Program-made: the position numbers and the translations under genes
Shown: piece after piece, positions 56,485 through 64,000 of the stretch
How the letters are laid out: each line of letters opens with the position of its first letter
Position numbering within the stretch: position 1 is the stretch's first letter
Notes under the pieces: model-generated
Seen by the model: the letters and a program-made list of their open reading frames with translations, nothing else
Told to the model about the DNA's origin: nothing
The model's database searches: none
Assembly (NCBI RefSeq): GCF_004217335.1
Contig: NZ_SHMP01000004.1
Span: 1,009,360 to 1,073,359, forward strand
Length of the DNA stretch: 64,000 bases
From: Natrinema hispanicum
GTDB lineage: Archaea; Halobacteriota; Halobacteria; Halobacteriales; Natrialbaceae
Direction: 5' to 3'

Positions 56485-56591
56485 TGGTGGGGAATGTGAG
56501 AGACGAATACTTATAGCTTCCTCATACGATCGCTTGGGACCATTCGGCACGGACGCGAGTCTATCCGTGGCTCCACAGAAGCGACACGTAG

Positions 56592-58022
56592 ATGGAACAC
56601 CGGTTCGAATTGCCGACAATGAGTAGACGTTCGGCTTTGGTTCGCCGAGCCGGTATCGGGGTCGTGTTCGCGCTCGTAACTCTCATTGTGGGCAGCGGTG
56701 TCGTCGCCGCGAGTATGACCGCCTCTGGTCTCATGGACGGCAGTGGTGATGTCGCCATTCCAACGTGGCTGTACCTCGCAACTGGCGGCGGTACCGTCGG
56801 CGCATCAGCACTGTTGACCATGCTCGTCACCGACCGCGACATGATCGGAACCTACCACGATCGCACACTCGAGGCGACTATTGATCGCCTCCGTACCGGG
56901 GGCTCGCTGTTGTTCGGCGCGATCGGTCTGCTTGGGCTTGCGATCATCCTCGTTGCTGGGTTCGTCGGTCCAGCTATCGGGTTGGTCAGCGTGACTGTGC
57001 TGGCAACGTTCGTCGGTGGGCGGGCGCTGCTGACGATCTTTGCGTACACCGTCGGCAACCCGTGGCCGGCGCTCAACCCATGGCGACGCATCGCTGCAGC
57101 GCTTCCCAACGACTTCGAGACGTACCCGCCGGCCTTTGGCTCCTGGCCCGCCGTCGTGGCACTGTTGACGTTCGTCTGGCTCGAGGTCGTCGCTCCACTG
57201 ACTACCTCGACGACCGTGCTAGCGCTGATGCTCGTCATGTATTCGCTGTTTACGATCTCGAGTGCGGTCATTTTCTCGCCGGAGACGTGGTTTCGACGCG
57301 GCGACCCCCTCTCGCTGTGGTTTCGACTCTACAGCGCCGTCGCGCCGATCCAGCGGACCCCCGACGGACTCGAGTTTCGCTATCCCGGGTCGAAACTGGG
57401 TGAAGACGACGTGATCACTGATACTTCCCTCGTGGCCTTCGTGCTCGCGCTGGTCTGGGAGCTGACCTACAGCGGGTTCATCGTCACGCCGGCTGGAGTC
57501 AGGACCGTCGAAGCGCTCGTCGGGTTCGGTGTGCCGCCAGTGCTCGTCTATCTGTTCTTGCTCGGTGGTGGGTTCGCCCTGTTCTGGAAGGTATACTGGA
57601 TCGCGATCGACCGAACCCGTGAGCGGGCCGAGACGTATCTCTCCCGTGAGTACCTCGGACTCCGGTTTGCTGCACCACTGCTTGCGATCGCGGCCGGCTA
57701 CCACTTCGCTCACTACATCGCCTTTGCGATCTCGCTGTGGCCGGCGCTCGTCGGCGCACTCGCGTCGCCGCTTTCCCCGCCGCCGAACCCAACCCAGTAC
57801 GTAGTGCCGGGCTGGTTCGGATACATCGAAATCGCTGGCATTCTGGTCGGCCACATCCTCGCGGTGTGGGTCTCACATACCGTCTCGTTCGATCTCTTTC
57901 CCGGGAAACTTCAGGCGATCAGGAGCCAGTACCCGCTCATCGTCGTTATGATCGTTTTCACGATGGCGAGCCTCTATCTCGTCTCGCAAGGGACGATGAG
58001 CCCGCCGTACGTCCCGAACTGA
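56592..58022 (+). CDS. polytopic membrane protein next to the oxidase genes (476 aa)
   Basis: It has about ten membrane helices and no recognised domain name. Conserved-looking features are LWELTYSGFIVTPAGVRTVE near residue 290 and GYHFAHYIAFAISLWP near residue 375, whose histidines could bind heme or a metal. The ending YLVSQGTMSPPYVPN is soluble. It lies between subunit IV and subunit I/III genes, so a role in oxidase assembly or electron transfer is a reasonable guess but unproven. Confidence 0.75.
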   Translation: MEHRFELPTMSRRSALVRRAGIGVVFALVTLIVGSGVVAASMTASGLMDGSGDVAIPTWLYLATGGGTVGASALLTMLVTDRDMIGTYHDRTLEATIDRLRTGGSLLFGAIGLLGLAIILVAGFVGPAIGLVSVTVLATFVGGRALLTIFAYTVGNPWPALNPWRRIAAALPNDFETYPPAFGSWPAVVALLTFVWLEVVAPLTTSTTVLALMLVMYSLFTISSAVIFSPETWFRRGDPLSLWFRLYSAVAPIQRTPDGLEFRYPGSKLGEDDVITDTSLVAFVLALVWELTYSGFIVTPAGVRTVEALVGFGVPPVLVYLFLLGGGFALFWKVYWIAIDRTRERAETYLSREYLGLRFAAPLLAIAAGYHFAHYIAFAISLWPALVGALASPLSPPPNPTQYVVPGWFGYIEIAGILVGHILAVWVSHTVSFDLFPGKLQAIRSQYPLIVVMIVFTMASLYLVSQGTMSPPYVPN

Positions 58023-58127
58023 GCCGGAATGGACACGCGTTCGCCCATTACGACAACGTCGTCGTCGTGTTCAATCGGCGTGCCGAACCGGCAAACACTT
58101 CCTCACAGTCCCGTAAGTGCCAATTGA

Positions 58128-58415
58128 ATGGCGACTGACCGAACGCTCGAGCGGGAGTACGAGGTGCCACCGGACGAAACGCCCGCCACAACCTGTCCGT
58201 ACTGTGGACGGCCGTTTCGATCAGAGCGATACGCGACGTTCCACATCGGCGTCGAGCACGCCGAGGTCTGCTCCGACGACGAACGCGAGGCATTCGAGGA
58301 GGAACTCGGCGACGAGGAGTACGAGCTGTTCACGTTTCACTTCAAGGCAGCTGTCTCCGTGTTTCTGGTCTACTTCCTCTTTACGTTCATTTACGCGCTG
58401 GTCTGGTCCGGCTAG
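58128..58415 (+). CDS. zinc-finger membrane protein, DUF7410-like (95 aa)
   Basis: A C2H2-like finger is seen as CPYCGRPFRSERYATFHIGV plus EH (C23, C26, H40, H45 approximately). After an acidic stretch, one membrane helix follows at the end (VSVFLVYFLFTFIYALVW). This layout matches a small haloarchaeal family found near cytochrome oxidase genes (DUF7410, from memory). It is 105 nt after the polytopic protein on the same strand. Confidence 0.8.
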   Translation: MATDRTLEREYEVPPDETPATTCPYCGRPFRSERYATFHIGVEHAEVCSDDEREAFEEELGDEEYELFTFHFKAAVSVFLVYFLFTFIYALVWSG

Positions 58416-58921
58416 TCGGTAGCCGACGGGTTTGTTGTCTGTGTCGTCTCTCAGACGAGCGAGACGTCTGTCGAGGACGCAGTGGCTGTTCTGATCTGTC
58501 GGTCGTTGTTCGATAGCCCCTCGCTCGCTCGGACACAGCACTGACTGTCGCCCAGTATGATACTGTCGACATCAGTCAGCGAAGGCTCGATCGTGTTTCG
58601 ACGCCTATTGCCGTCGGAGTCGTCCGACGAGTCGGCGTCCAGCACTCGCGGCGACACCGCTAGCGGCCGCGTCTCGCGTTCGATCGACGTATGAACCGTG
58701 TTATCCAGCAGTATGAGTTCCCGATCGGATCGAACTGAGACACTGCGATAGCGTGACGGTGTCGGTCCCTGGGGATGGATCTGCAACGCCGCAGTCCAGT
58801 CAGCGACGGTCACGACACAGTCACAGGAGCCGTCAAGCGATGCTGTCGCTGTCCGGCATGTCTAAAGTAGAAACGCAGTGAGAAAACGAAAGGTAGCCTG
58901 TGCCTGTGTAGCGGCGGACCG
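58416..58921. other. intergenic region before the oxidase subunit I/III stop
   Basis: I find no gene I can support. One minus-strand frame of 120 codons (58451-58813, GTG start) has G/C at many third positions but no TATA box, no conserved motif and a Ser/Arg-rich composition. It is left unannotated. No repeat or RNA gene was noticed. Confidence 0.4.
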
Positions 58922-61414
58922 CTACATCAGGTAGAACAGTGGGAACAGGAAGACCCACACGATGTCGACGAAGTGCCAGTAGAGCCCGAAGTACTCGACT
59001 GGCATGTGATCCTCGAGGTAGGCGTCGACGGTCACGACGCGGTAGATCATGAACAGGGCGATCAACAGCCCGAGGATGACGTGTAGCGCGTGTAGGCCGG
59101 TCGTCACGAAGTAGATCGAGTACTCGAGGCCACTGAACCAGTAGTGACCGTCAGCGAACTTGCTGGTGTACTCGAAGCCCTTGACGCCCATGAACACGAA
59201 GCCAAGTAGGACTGTCGTGGTGAGCGCGCCGAGTAGCCCTTTCTTGTTCCCGCGTTCTGCCATCACATGTGCGATGACGACCGCGAAACTCGAGGTCAAC
59301 AGGACGTAGGTGTTGAACAGTCCTGCTTCGGTGATGGAAGCGAGATGCCAGTTGTTCCAGCCCATGTTGAGGCGCATGAAGACGAAGGCACCGATCGCTG
59401 CACCGAAGACGACGACGTCGGATGCCAGGAAGAACCAGACACCCAGCTTCTCGTTGTTGATTCCGCCGAACGGCCAGCGCTCGGCAACCTCCATCTCAGG
59501 TGCCTCGAACTGCTCGCGGCCGAACTGGAACAGCGTGATTCCGAGCAGGACGATCCCCAGTCCGGTCAGGGCGGGATAGACGACGCTCTTCGGCGGTGCC
59601 TCGGACAGGGTCACGAAGTCACCGCTGTGGATGTTAGACTGGACGAAGTCGTAGACGTACGGTGTCAGTCCGCTGATGCCAAGGAAGAACGTGAACGTCG
59701 CGACACCGATGCCGAACGGCCAGATGCTGGCGTGGTCGGCGTGTTCTTCTTCGTGGCTCGCTGTGGCCGTCGCAGTCGCACCCTGTGCGATCCCACCGTC
59801 GGTTGCAGTCGGGGTGTCGTCGACGAACTCGAGGTTCCCACTGGCGTAGCTTGGCCGGTCCGGCCAGTTCTCGAGCGGTGGGGGCGAGGGAATCGCCCAT
59901 TCGGCGGTTCGCGAGTGGGTCCACGGGTTGTCGGGCGCGTCGGGACCCGAGATGAAACTCTTTGCGAGCGTCACGAACACGAGCAGGAAGCCGAGTCCGA
60001 GGACGAACGCACCGGCGGTCGCAAGCTGGTGATAGAGCTGTGCGCTTTCGTTGTAGTGGAAGATACGTCGGGGCGTCTCCCAGGTGAGGAACATCGGGAA
60101 GTACAGCAGATTAAAGCCGAAGAAGTACACGGCGAAGCTGAGTTTCCCGAGTCGTTCGGAGTACATCTTGCCGGAGATCTTTGGCCACCAGTAGTAGAGG
60201 CCGCCGATCAGCGCGGTGACACCGGAGACCATCACGTAGTGGAAGTGCGCGACGACCCAGTAGGTGCCACGGAACTCGTAGTCAAGCACGACGGCACCCA
60301 GGAAGACACCGGTAATCCCGCCGAGGATGAACAACAGCAGTGCACCCAGCGAGAACAGGAACGGCGTCGTAAACCGAATGCGGCCCTTGATCATGGTGTA
60401 GATCATCGCGAACACCATTAGGTCGAAGGGCAACGAGATTCCGATCGTCGTCGCCATGAACAGCGTCTTGATCGGGAGGTTGATCGTCGACAGGAACATG
60501 TGGTGCATCCAGACGAGGAACGACTGGACCGCAACGAGGACCATCGCGATCATGACCCACTTGCGGCCGACCAGTCGCCGTCCAGTGAACGTCTGGAACG
60601 TCTCGAAGAGGACCCCGAGCGCGGGGAAGTAGACGATGTACACCTCTGGGTGACCGAAGAACCAGAAGATGTGCGCCCACAGGAGGCTCGAGCCCTCGTT
60701 GGTTGCGAAGTACTGCGTGAGGAACAGTCGGTCGATCGACTGCAGCATCACTGCAGCGAGCAGCGCGGCGAACGCGAACAGCATCATCCAGGCCGTCAGT
60801 AGCCACGACCAGGAGAACATCGGCAGGTTCCACATCCCCATGCCCTCGGCACGGGAGCGGTGCATCGTCGTCAGGAAGTTCACCGTCCCAATCGTGACCG
60901 AGAAGCAAAACAGGACCACGCCGAGGATTGCGGCGTTACCACCTGCCGTTGCTTCCATCACCGAGGTGTACATGGGCACGTTCAGCGGGGCGTACATCGT
61001 CCAGCCGCCGGAGAACGACCCACCCTGGAAGAACGAGATGATGAACAGGATCCCCGAGAACAGGTAGAACCAGTAACTCAGGGCGTTCAGTCGTGGGAAC
61101 GCGAGGTCTTTCGCCCCGATCTGAAGCGGGACGAAGTAGTTCGCGAAGCCGGATGCGATCGGTGAGAGGAACCAGAAGACCATTATCAGGCCATGGCCCG
61201 TCACCGACTGGTAGTACTGATCGTTCGTCAGCAGCGGTTCGCCACCGAGCATGAGGCCACCCGATTGCCACAGGTGTGCTCGGAACAGCAACGCGAGAAC
61301 GCCGCCGAATATCAGGAAGAACAGGGACGTCGCGAGGTACAGAATCCCGACGTCCTTGTGGTTGGTGGTCACCAACCATCGCTTGACCGACCGCATCGGC
61401 GGAAGATCACTCAT
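58922..61414 (-). CDS. cytochrome c oxidase subunit I+III fusion (830 aa)
   Basis: This is the heme-copper core of an aa3-type oxidase that reduces oxygen and pumps protons. Residues 1-545 are subunit I, with the low-spin heme ligand in GHGLIMVF (H74), WFFGHPEVYIVYFP (CuB His and the cross-linked Tyr), HHMF (two CuB ligands), and HFHYVM (heme ligands). A linker (about 500-570) joins subunit III, which has LGVWFFLASDVVVFGAAIGAF, where Asp replaces the usual Glu, and ends VDIVWVFLFPLFYLM. Fusion of I and III is known in haloarchaea. The start overlaps the subunit II stop by one base (TGATG). Confidence 0.97.
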   Translation of the reverse strand: MSDLPPMRSVKRWLVTTNHKDVGILYLATSLFFLIFGGVLALLFRAHLWQSGGLMLGGEPLLTNDQYYQSVTGHGLIMVFWFLSPIASGFANYFVPLQIGAKDLAFPRLNALSYWFYLFSGILFIISFFQGGSFSGGWTMYAPLNVPMYTSVMEATAGGNAAILGVVLFCFSVTIGTVNFLTTMHRSRAEGMGMWNLPMFSWSWLLTAWMMLFAFAALLAAVMLQSIDRLFLTQYFATNEGSSLLWAHIFWFFGHPEVYIVYFPALGVLFETFQTFTGRRLVGRKWVMIAMVLVAVQSFLVWMHHMFLSTINLPIKTLFMATTIGISLPFDLMVFAMIYTMIKGRIRFTTPFLFSLGALLLFILGGITGVFLGAVVLDYEFRGTYWVVAHFHYVMVSGVTALIGGLYYWWPKISGKMYSERLGKLSFAVYFFGFNLLYFPMFLTWETPRRIFHYNESAQLYHQLATAGAFVLGLGFLLVFVTLAKSFISGPDAPDNPWTHSRTAEWAIPSPPPLENWPDRPSYASGNLEFVDDTPTATDGGIAQGATATATASHEEEHADHASIWPFGIGVATFTFFLGISGLTPYVYDFVQSNIHSGDFVTLSEAPPKSVVYPALTGLGIVLLGITLFQFGREQFEAPEMEVAERWPFGGINNEKLGVWFFLASDVVVFGAAIGAFVFMRLNMGWNNWHLASITEAGLFNTYVLLTSSFAVVIAHVMAERGNKKGLLGALTTTVLLGFVFMGVKGFEYTSKFADGHYWFSGLEYSIYFVTTGLHALHVILGLLIALFMIYRVVTVDAYLEDHMPVEYFGLYWHFVDIVWVFLFPLFYLM

Positions 61415-62409
61415 CAGGCGTCACCTCCGTCGTTCGTATCGCTTGCAGTAGCATCACTTTCCGTTGCGTTCATCTCGAGCGTGTAGGTCTCGCTGACCGG
61501 ACCAGTCATGTCGAACTGCTCTTCGACAGTTTCGAACTGACCGTCGGTCGACGTGATCGTCACGTTGTAGTTGCCACCGTGGTCGACATCGTTGATGGTG
61601 ATCGTTCCATTCTCGTCGAAGTCATCGGCGGTGTACGTACGCTCGAAGTCAGTTTCCTGGCTTTCGAGCGTCATCTCGTAGCCGTCCGTCACGGGGGACT
61701 CGTTGCCGTCAACCATCTCGAACTCCATCGTCAGCTGGTCGTCCATCCACGAGTCGAACTCGTCGGACGGCATGACATTGAGCGTCCCAACCATCGAGGT
61801 ATGGGCTTCACCACAGAGTTCGAAACACTTGATGTTGTACTCGCCGGGTTCTTCGGCTTCGAACCAGCTCTCGTCGACTTCGCCTGGAATCGCGTCGGCT
61901 TTCACCCGTTGATCGGGTATGCCAAACGTATGCCAGACGTCACCTGAGGTTACTTGGACCCAAACTCGTTGGTCAGCTGGGACGCGAAGCGTACTCGTCG
62001 ATTCGATCCCGTTGTCGTACTCGAAGAACCATGCGAATCCCTCGCCGGTCACATCGACTTCCAGCGCTTCTTGCTGGCCACCGTCATCGGCACTGGGATC
62101 TTCGACGTACAGAAGCATCGTGTACGTCCAGATCACCAGCGAAATGACGATGACGGCGCTGATGCCGAACGAGAGGAACAGTTTTTTTCCGCCCTTTCCG
62201 CCTGTCGGTAACTCCCCGAGTGACGGCCGATCCTTGTCGTCGTCAGCCGTGTCGCTGTCACGATACTTGTACGCGTTGTACAAGGTGTACGCGACTACGA
62301 CGATGCCGACGAGCGTTCCGAGTCCGAGAAATACCGTAAAGATACTCTCGAACACGTCAACGCGGGTCTGCTGCATCGGGGCAATGAGTGCGCTGTAAAT
62401 TGTATTCAT
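61414..62409 (-). CDS. cytochrome c oxidase subunit II (331 aa)
   Basis: This subunit takes electrons from a copper protein through CuA. It has two membrane helices (about 22-46 and 80-101) and a cupredoxin domain. The CuA ligands are visible: H160 in DVWHTFGIP, then C195, C199, H203 and M206 in CFELCGEAHTSM. Residues 220-331 are an extra C-terminal beta-rich, Asp/Thr-rich extension not found in most subunits II. A TATA-like ATATAACT lies about 20 nt before the ATG, and the gene heads the II-I/III operon. Confidence 0.96.
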   Translation of the reverse strand: MNTIYSALIAPMQQTRVDVFESIFTVFLGLGTLVGIVVVAYTLYNAYKYRDSDTADDDKDRPSLGELPTGGKGGKKLFLSFGISAVIVISLVIWTYTMLLYVEDPSADDGGQQEALEVDVTGEGFAWFFEYDNGIESTSTLRVPADQRVWVQVTSGDVWHTFGIPDQRVKADAIPGEVDESWFEAEEPGEYNIKCFELCGEAHTSMVGTLNVMPSDEFDSWMDDQLTMEFEMVDGNESPVTDGYEMTLESQETDFERTYTADDFDENGTITINDVDHGGNYNVTITSTDGQFETVEEQFDMTGPVSETYTLEMNATESDATASDTNDGGDA

Positions 62410-62936
62410 CTCTTTTGAAGGCCAGTTATATGTCGGACGATGGTTTCTGGGGGCACTTATCTATTTGGAAACCGGCCGGACTGATCTGCAACGCGTGCCG
62501 GGCAGTCTCCGATCGTTTGACTGCAGTTCATCCGGTTCGTCTGTCACCCCACATCACGCTGTCGTTGTCGTCATTGACCTTTTTTCTATCGTTAGCTCGT
62601 CCAGATACTATATGAGTACGAATAAATCATGTCATATTGGTCCGTCCCAGTTCTTTTATATTAGTCATGGAACGTCACTGCATACCTATCGCACAGCCAT
62701 CGTGCGATCTGCTGGACGCTGATAGTCAGGAGCTCCTATCATTTCGATCATGCTGTCGATTATCTGCTTCCACCACCAGATGTGCCATGAGTTACTAGAA
62801 CGACATTCCGTCGAGGGCGATATCACAGCCACGGCTGCGATCCGACACCGCTAGTTCGAGACCGACTGGCTGCGAGTGGGCCCCCATGCATATGCATCCG
62901 GTAACGGTTTTCCTCGAGCACTCGGACGGGGAAGAC
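62410..62936. other. intergenic region upstream of the oxidase operon
   Basis: It holds the oxidase promoter (around 62424-62431, minus strand). A second TATA-like TTTTATATTA (62654-62663) faces right; a short Cys-rich frame beginning at 62666 is too close to it to be a leaderless gene and looks spurious. No repeat or RNA gene is seen. Confidence 0.45.
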
Positions 62937-63099
62937 ATGCCATTCCAGCCGCCAGTCGAGTGTCCGATCTGCCGAGAGACGCTTGCACTCGACCGAACGC
63001 TCGAGGAACATCTCGTCGGCTCACACACGCCCACTCGAAGTCGCCCGCCAGCTCGCAGCCCGCCATGAGAGCGGCGGACTGCGGCGGGTTTCGGAGTGA
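62937..63099 (+). CDS. small C2H2-type zinc finger protein, interrupted by a one-base insertion
   Basis: The frame from ATG 62937 reads MPFQPPVECPICRETLALDR, then TLEEHLVGSHTPT with CPIC and H-x(4)-H ligands. Haloarchaeal relatives continue with a helix like EVARQLAARHE. Here that helix is one base away: skipping C at 63036 gives EVARQLAARHESGGLRRVSE and a stop at 63097-63099. Without the skip the product ends at 63068 in RSRPPARSPP. The break may be a sequencing error. The function is unknown; it is likely a nucleic-acid or protein binding finger. Confidence 0.65.
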
Positions 63100-63257
63100 A
63101 TGCGGTAACTGTCGATCGCTTCAATCAATAGTCAGTAAAACCTCTCCGTGCTCACTTACACAGTGTAGCAAGGGTGGCGACGCCGAAACGGTATCGATGG
63201 AGTGCAGTCGCTCACGGTCGAAAGAACGAACGAAAAACCGCACCGGCGAGAACGCGG

Positions 63258-64000
63258 TTACTCGTTGCCGAACATCTGGCGCATCATCGGGTGCATCTCC
63301 ATGAGCTGCTCTTCGGCGATCTCCTCGTAGAGCTTGTACGTAATGGAGACAGCCAGACAGCAGCCCCGTTCCGGAGACGGATCCGATGGTGCCGAGCATG
63401 TTCGCCCAGACGGCCAGCAGACCGACCAGTGCGCCACCGATGACGTTCACCTTGCGGAATGTACCGCTCCATGACCTTCTCGATGACGCCGACGTTCTGT
63501 CGGAAGCCGGGAATCTGCATCCCAGAGTTCTGGATCTGTTTTGCCGTCGACTCAGGACCCATGTCCGTGGTCTCGACCCAGAAGATGGCGAAGATCGCGC
63601 CACCGACGACCATGAACGTGACGTCGATGCCGATCCGAATCATCACCTGCCACCACTCCTGGGAGACGTTCGCCGTCCACATCCAGTCCTGTGGCGAGTA
63701 GATCGGCGACACGTAGTAGAAGAACCCGCCGTCCGGCTGGCCGCCCGAATAGGAGCCGAGCCAGCCAGGCATCCCGGCCCACTGCCGGTTCAAGATCTGA
63801 CCCATGAATGGACGTTCGCCTGCACTGCGCGAACGAGGATCATCGGCAGGACGCTCGCGTAGATGAGCTTCACGGGGAAGCGACCGCGTGCGCCCTTGAC
63901 GCGGGCGTGGCTCAGCGGGATCTCGACGCGGACCGACTCCGCATAGACGACGATCCCGAAGATCAGCAGCGTCGTCAGCAACGCGATGATGTGTCCGTCG
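63258..64000 (-). CDS. secY: preprotein translocase subunit SecY, 3' part, with three frame breaks
   Basis: This is the pore subunit of the Sec translocon. The gene enters from the right edge, so only its C-terminal part is seen. Pieces in three frames join into one normal protein: [16 protein letters not shown]...ANV, then [16 protein letters not shown] and [20 protein letters not shown]...RYIP, then [20 protein letters not shown], then [21 protein letters not shown] and the stop at 63258. The breaks are one missing base near 63808, one extra base near 63452 and one extra base near 63357. SecY is essential and single-copy, so these are most likely sequence errors. Confidence 0.9.

Noticed and set aside
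58451..58813. 120-codon minus-strand ORF before the oxidase I/III gene
   Set aside because: No promoter, no motif, Ser/Arg-rich composition and GTG start; not enough support for a gene.
62666..62797. Short Cys-rich plus-strand frame (MERHCIPIAQ...) next to a TATA-like sequence
   Set aside because: The TATA-like element is only a few bases from the ATG, too close for transcription to start before it, and the composition is not coding-like.

Overview
The window looks like the chromosome of a halophilic archaeon, probably an alkaliphilic or neutrophilic member of the Natrialba/Natronorubrum/Haloterrigena group. The DNA is GC-rich, the predicted proteins are strongly acidic, and many genes have a TATA box 24-28 nt upstream of the start codon (leaderless transcripts). 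The gene set is archaeal: GGGP synthase, pantoate kinase plus phosphopantothenate synthetase, Lsm-L37e, Cbf5, the DUF106 Oxa1-like protein, CYP174-type P450, and a fused cytochrome oxidase I+III. The genus is an inference.

Layout. 1-2.8 kb: a hypothetical gene and an IS4-type transposase. 2.8-7.4 kb: a PutP-like sodium:solute symporter with a 48-residue membrane partner, then the biotin transporter operon bioY-bioM-bioN (minus strand) with a BirA-box palindrome at its promoter. 7.6-12.8 kb: a 37-codon leader ORF overlapping a very large secreted protein with about fifteen 23-residue Gln-rich repeats. 12.9-18.4 kb: small conserved haloarchaeal genes, a universal stress protein, birA, tyrS and phosphopantothenate synthetase. 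18.4-24.1 kb: a membrane-anchored array of 13 YegP-like (DUF1508) repeats, an HTTM protein and pantoate kinase. 24.4-33.2 kb: ZIP transporter, aspS, CYP174, a Bat-like regulator with a leader peptide, Sir2, TRIC-like channel, GGGPS and a threonine-synthase-like enzyme. 33.3-37.5 kb: the rpl37e-lsm pair and small membrane or conserved genes. 37.7-49.2 kb: Dna2-type nuclease-helicase, PAP2, YbjQ, HypE-like protein, F420-type oxidoreductase, AIM24, HAD, Lrp-like regulator and Lhr helicase. 49.5-55.5 kb: HalOD1 protein, tRNA-Pro(GGG), cbf5-cmk-DUF106, a pilin-like gene and adk. 56.2-64 kb: cytochrome c oxidase genes and the 3' part of secY, which runs off the window.

Functional links. BirA and the BioYMN operon with its operator form a complete biotin uptake and repression circuit. 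Pantoate kinase and phosphopantothenate synthetase together give the archaeal route from pantoate to 4'-phosphopantothenate. The aa3-type oxidase genes lie together.

Two cross-cutting observations matter. First, an 82-nt palindromic element occurs three times (5.2, 24.2 and 42.9 kb), with compensatory changes in its stem. Second, single-base frame breaks occur in secY (three), thrC, the stress protein, a small zinc finger and the end of the giant secreted protein. Because secY is essential, some or all of these breaks are probably sequencing errors, and the affected proteins should be read across the breaks.
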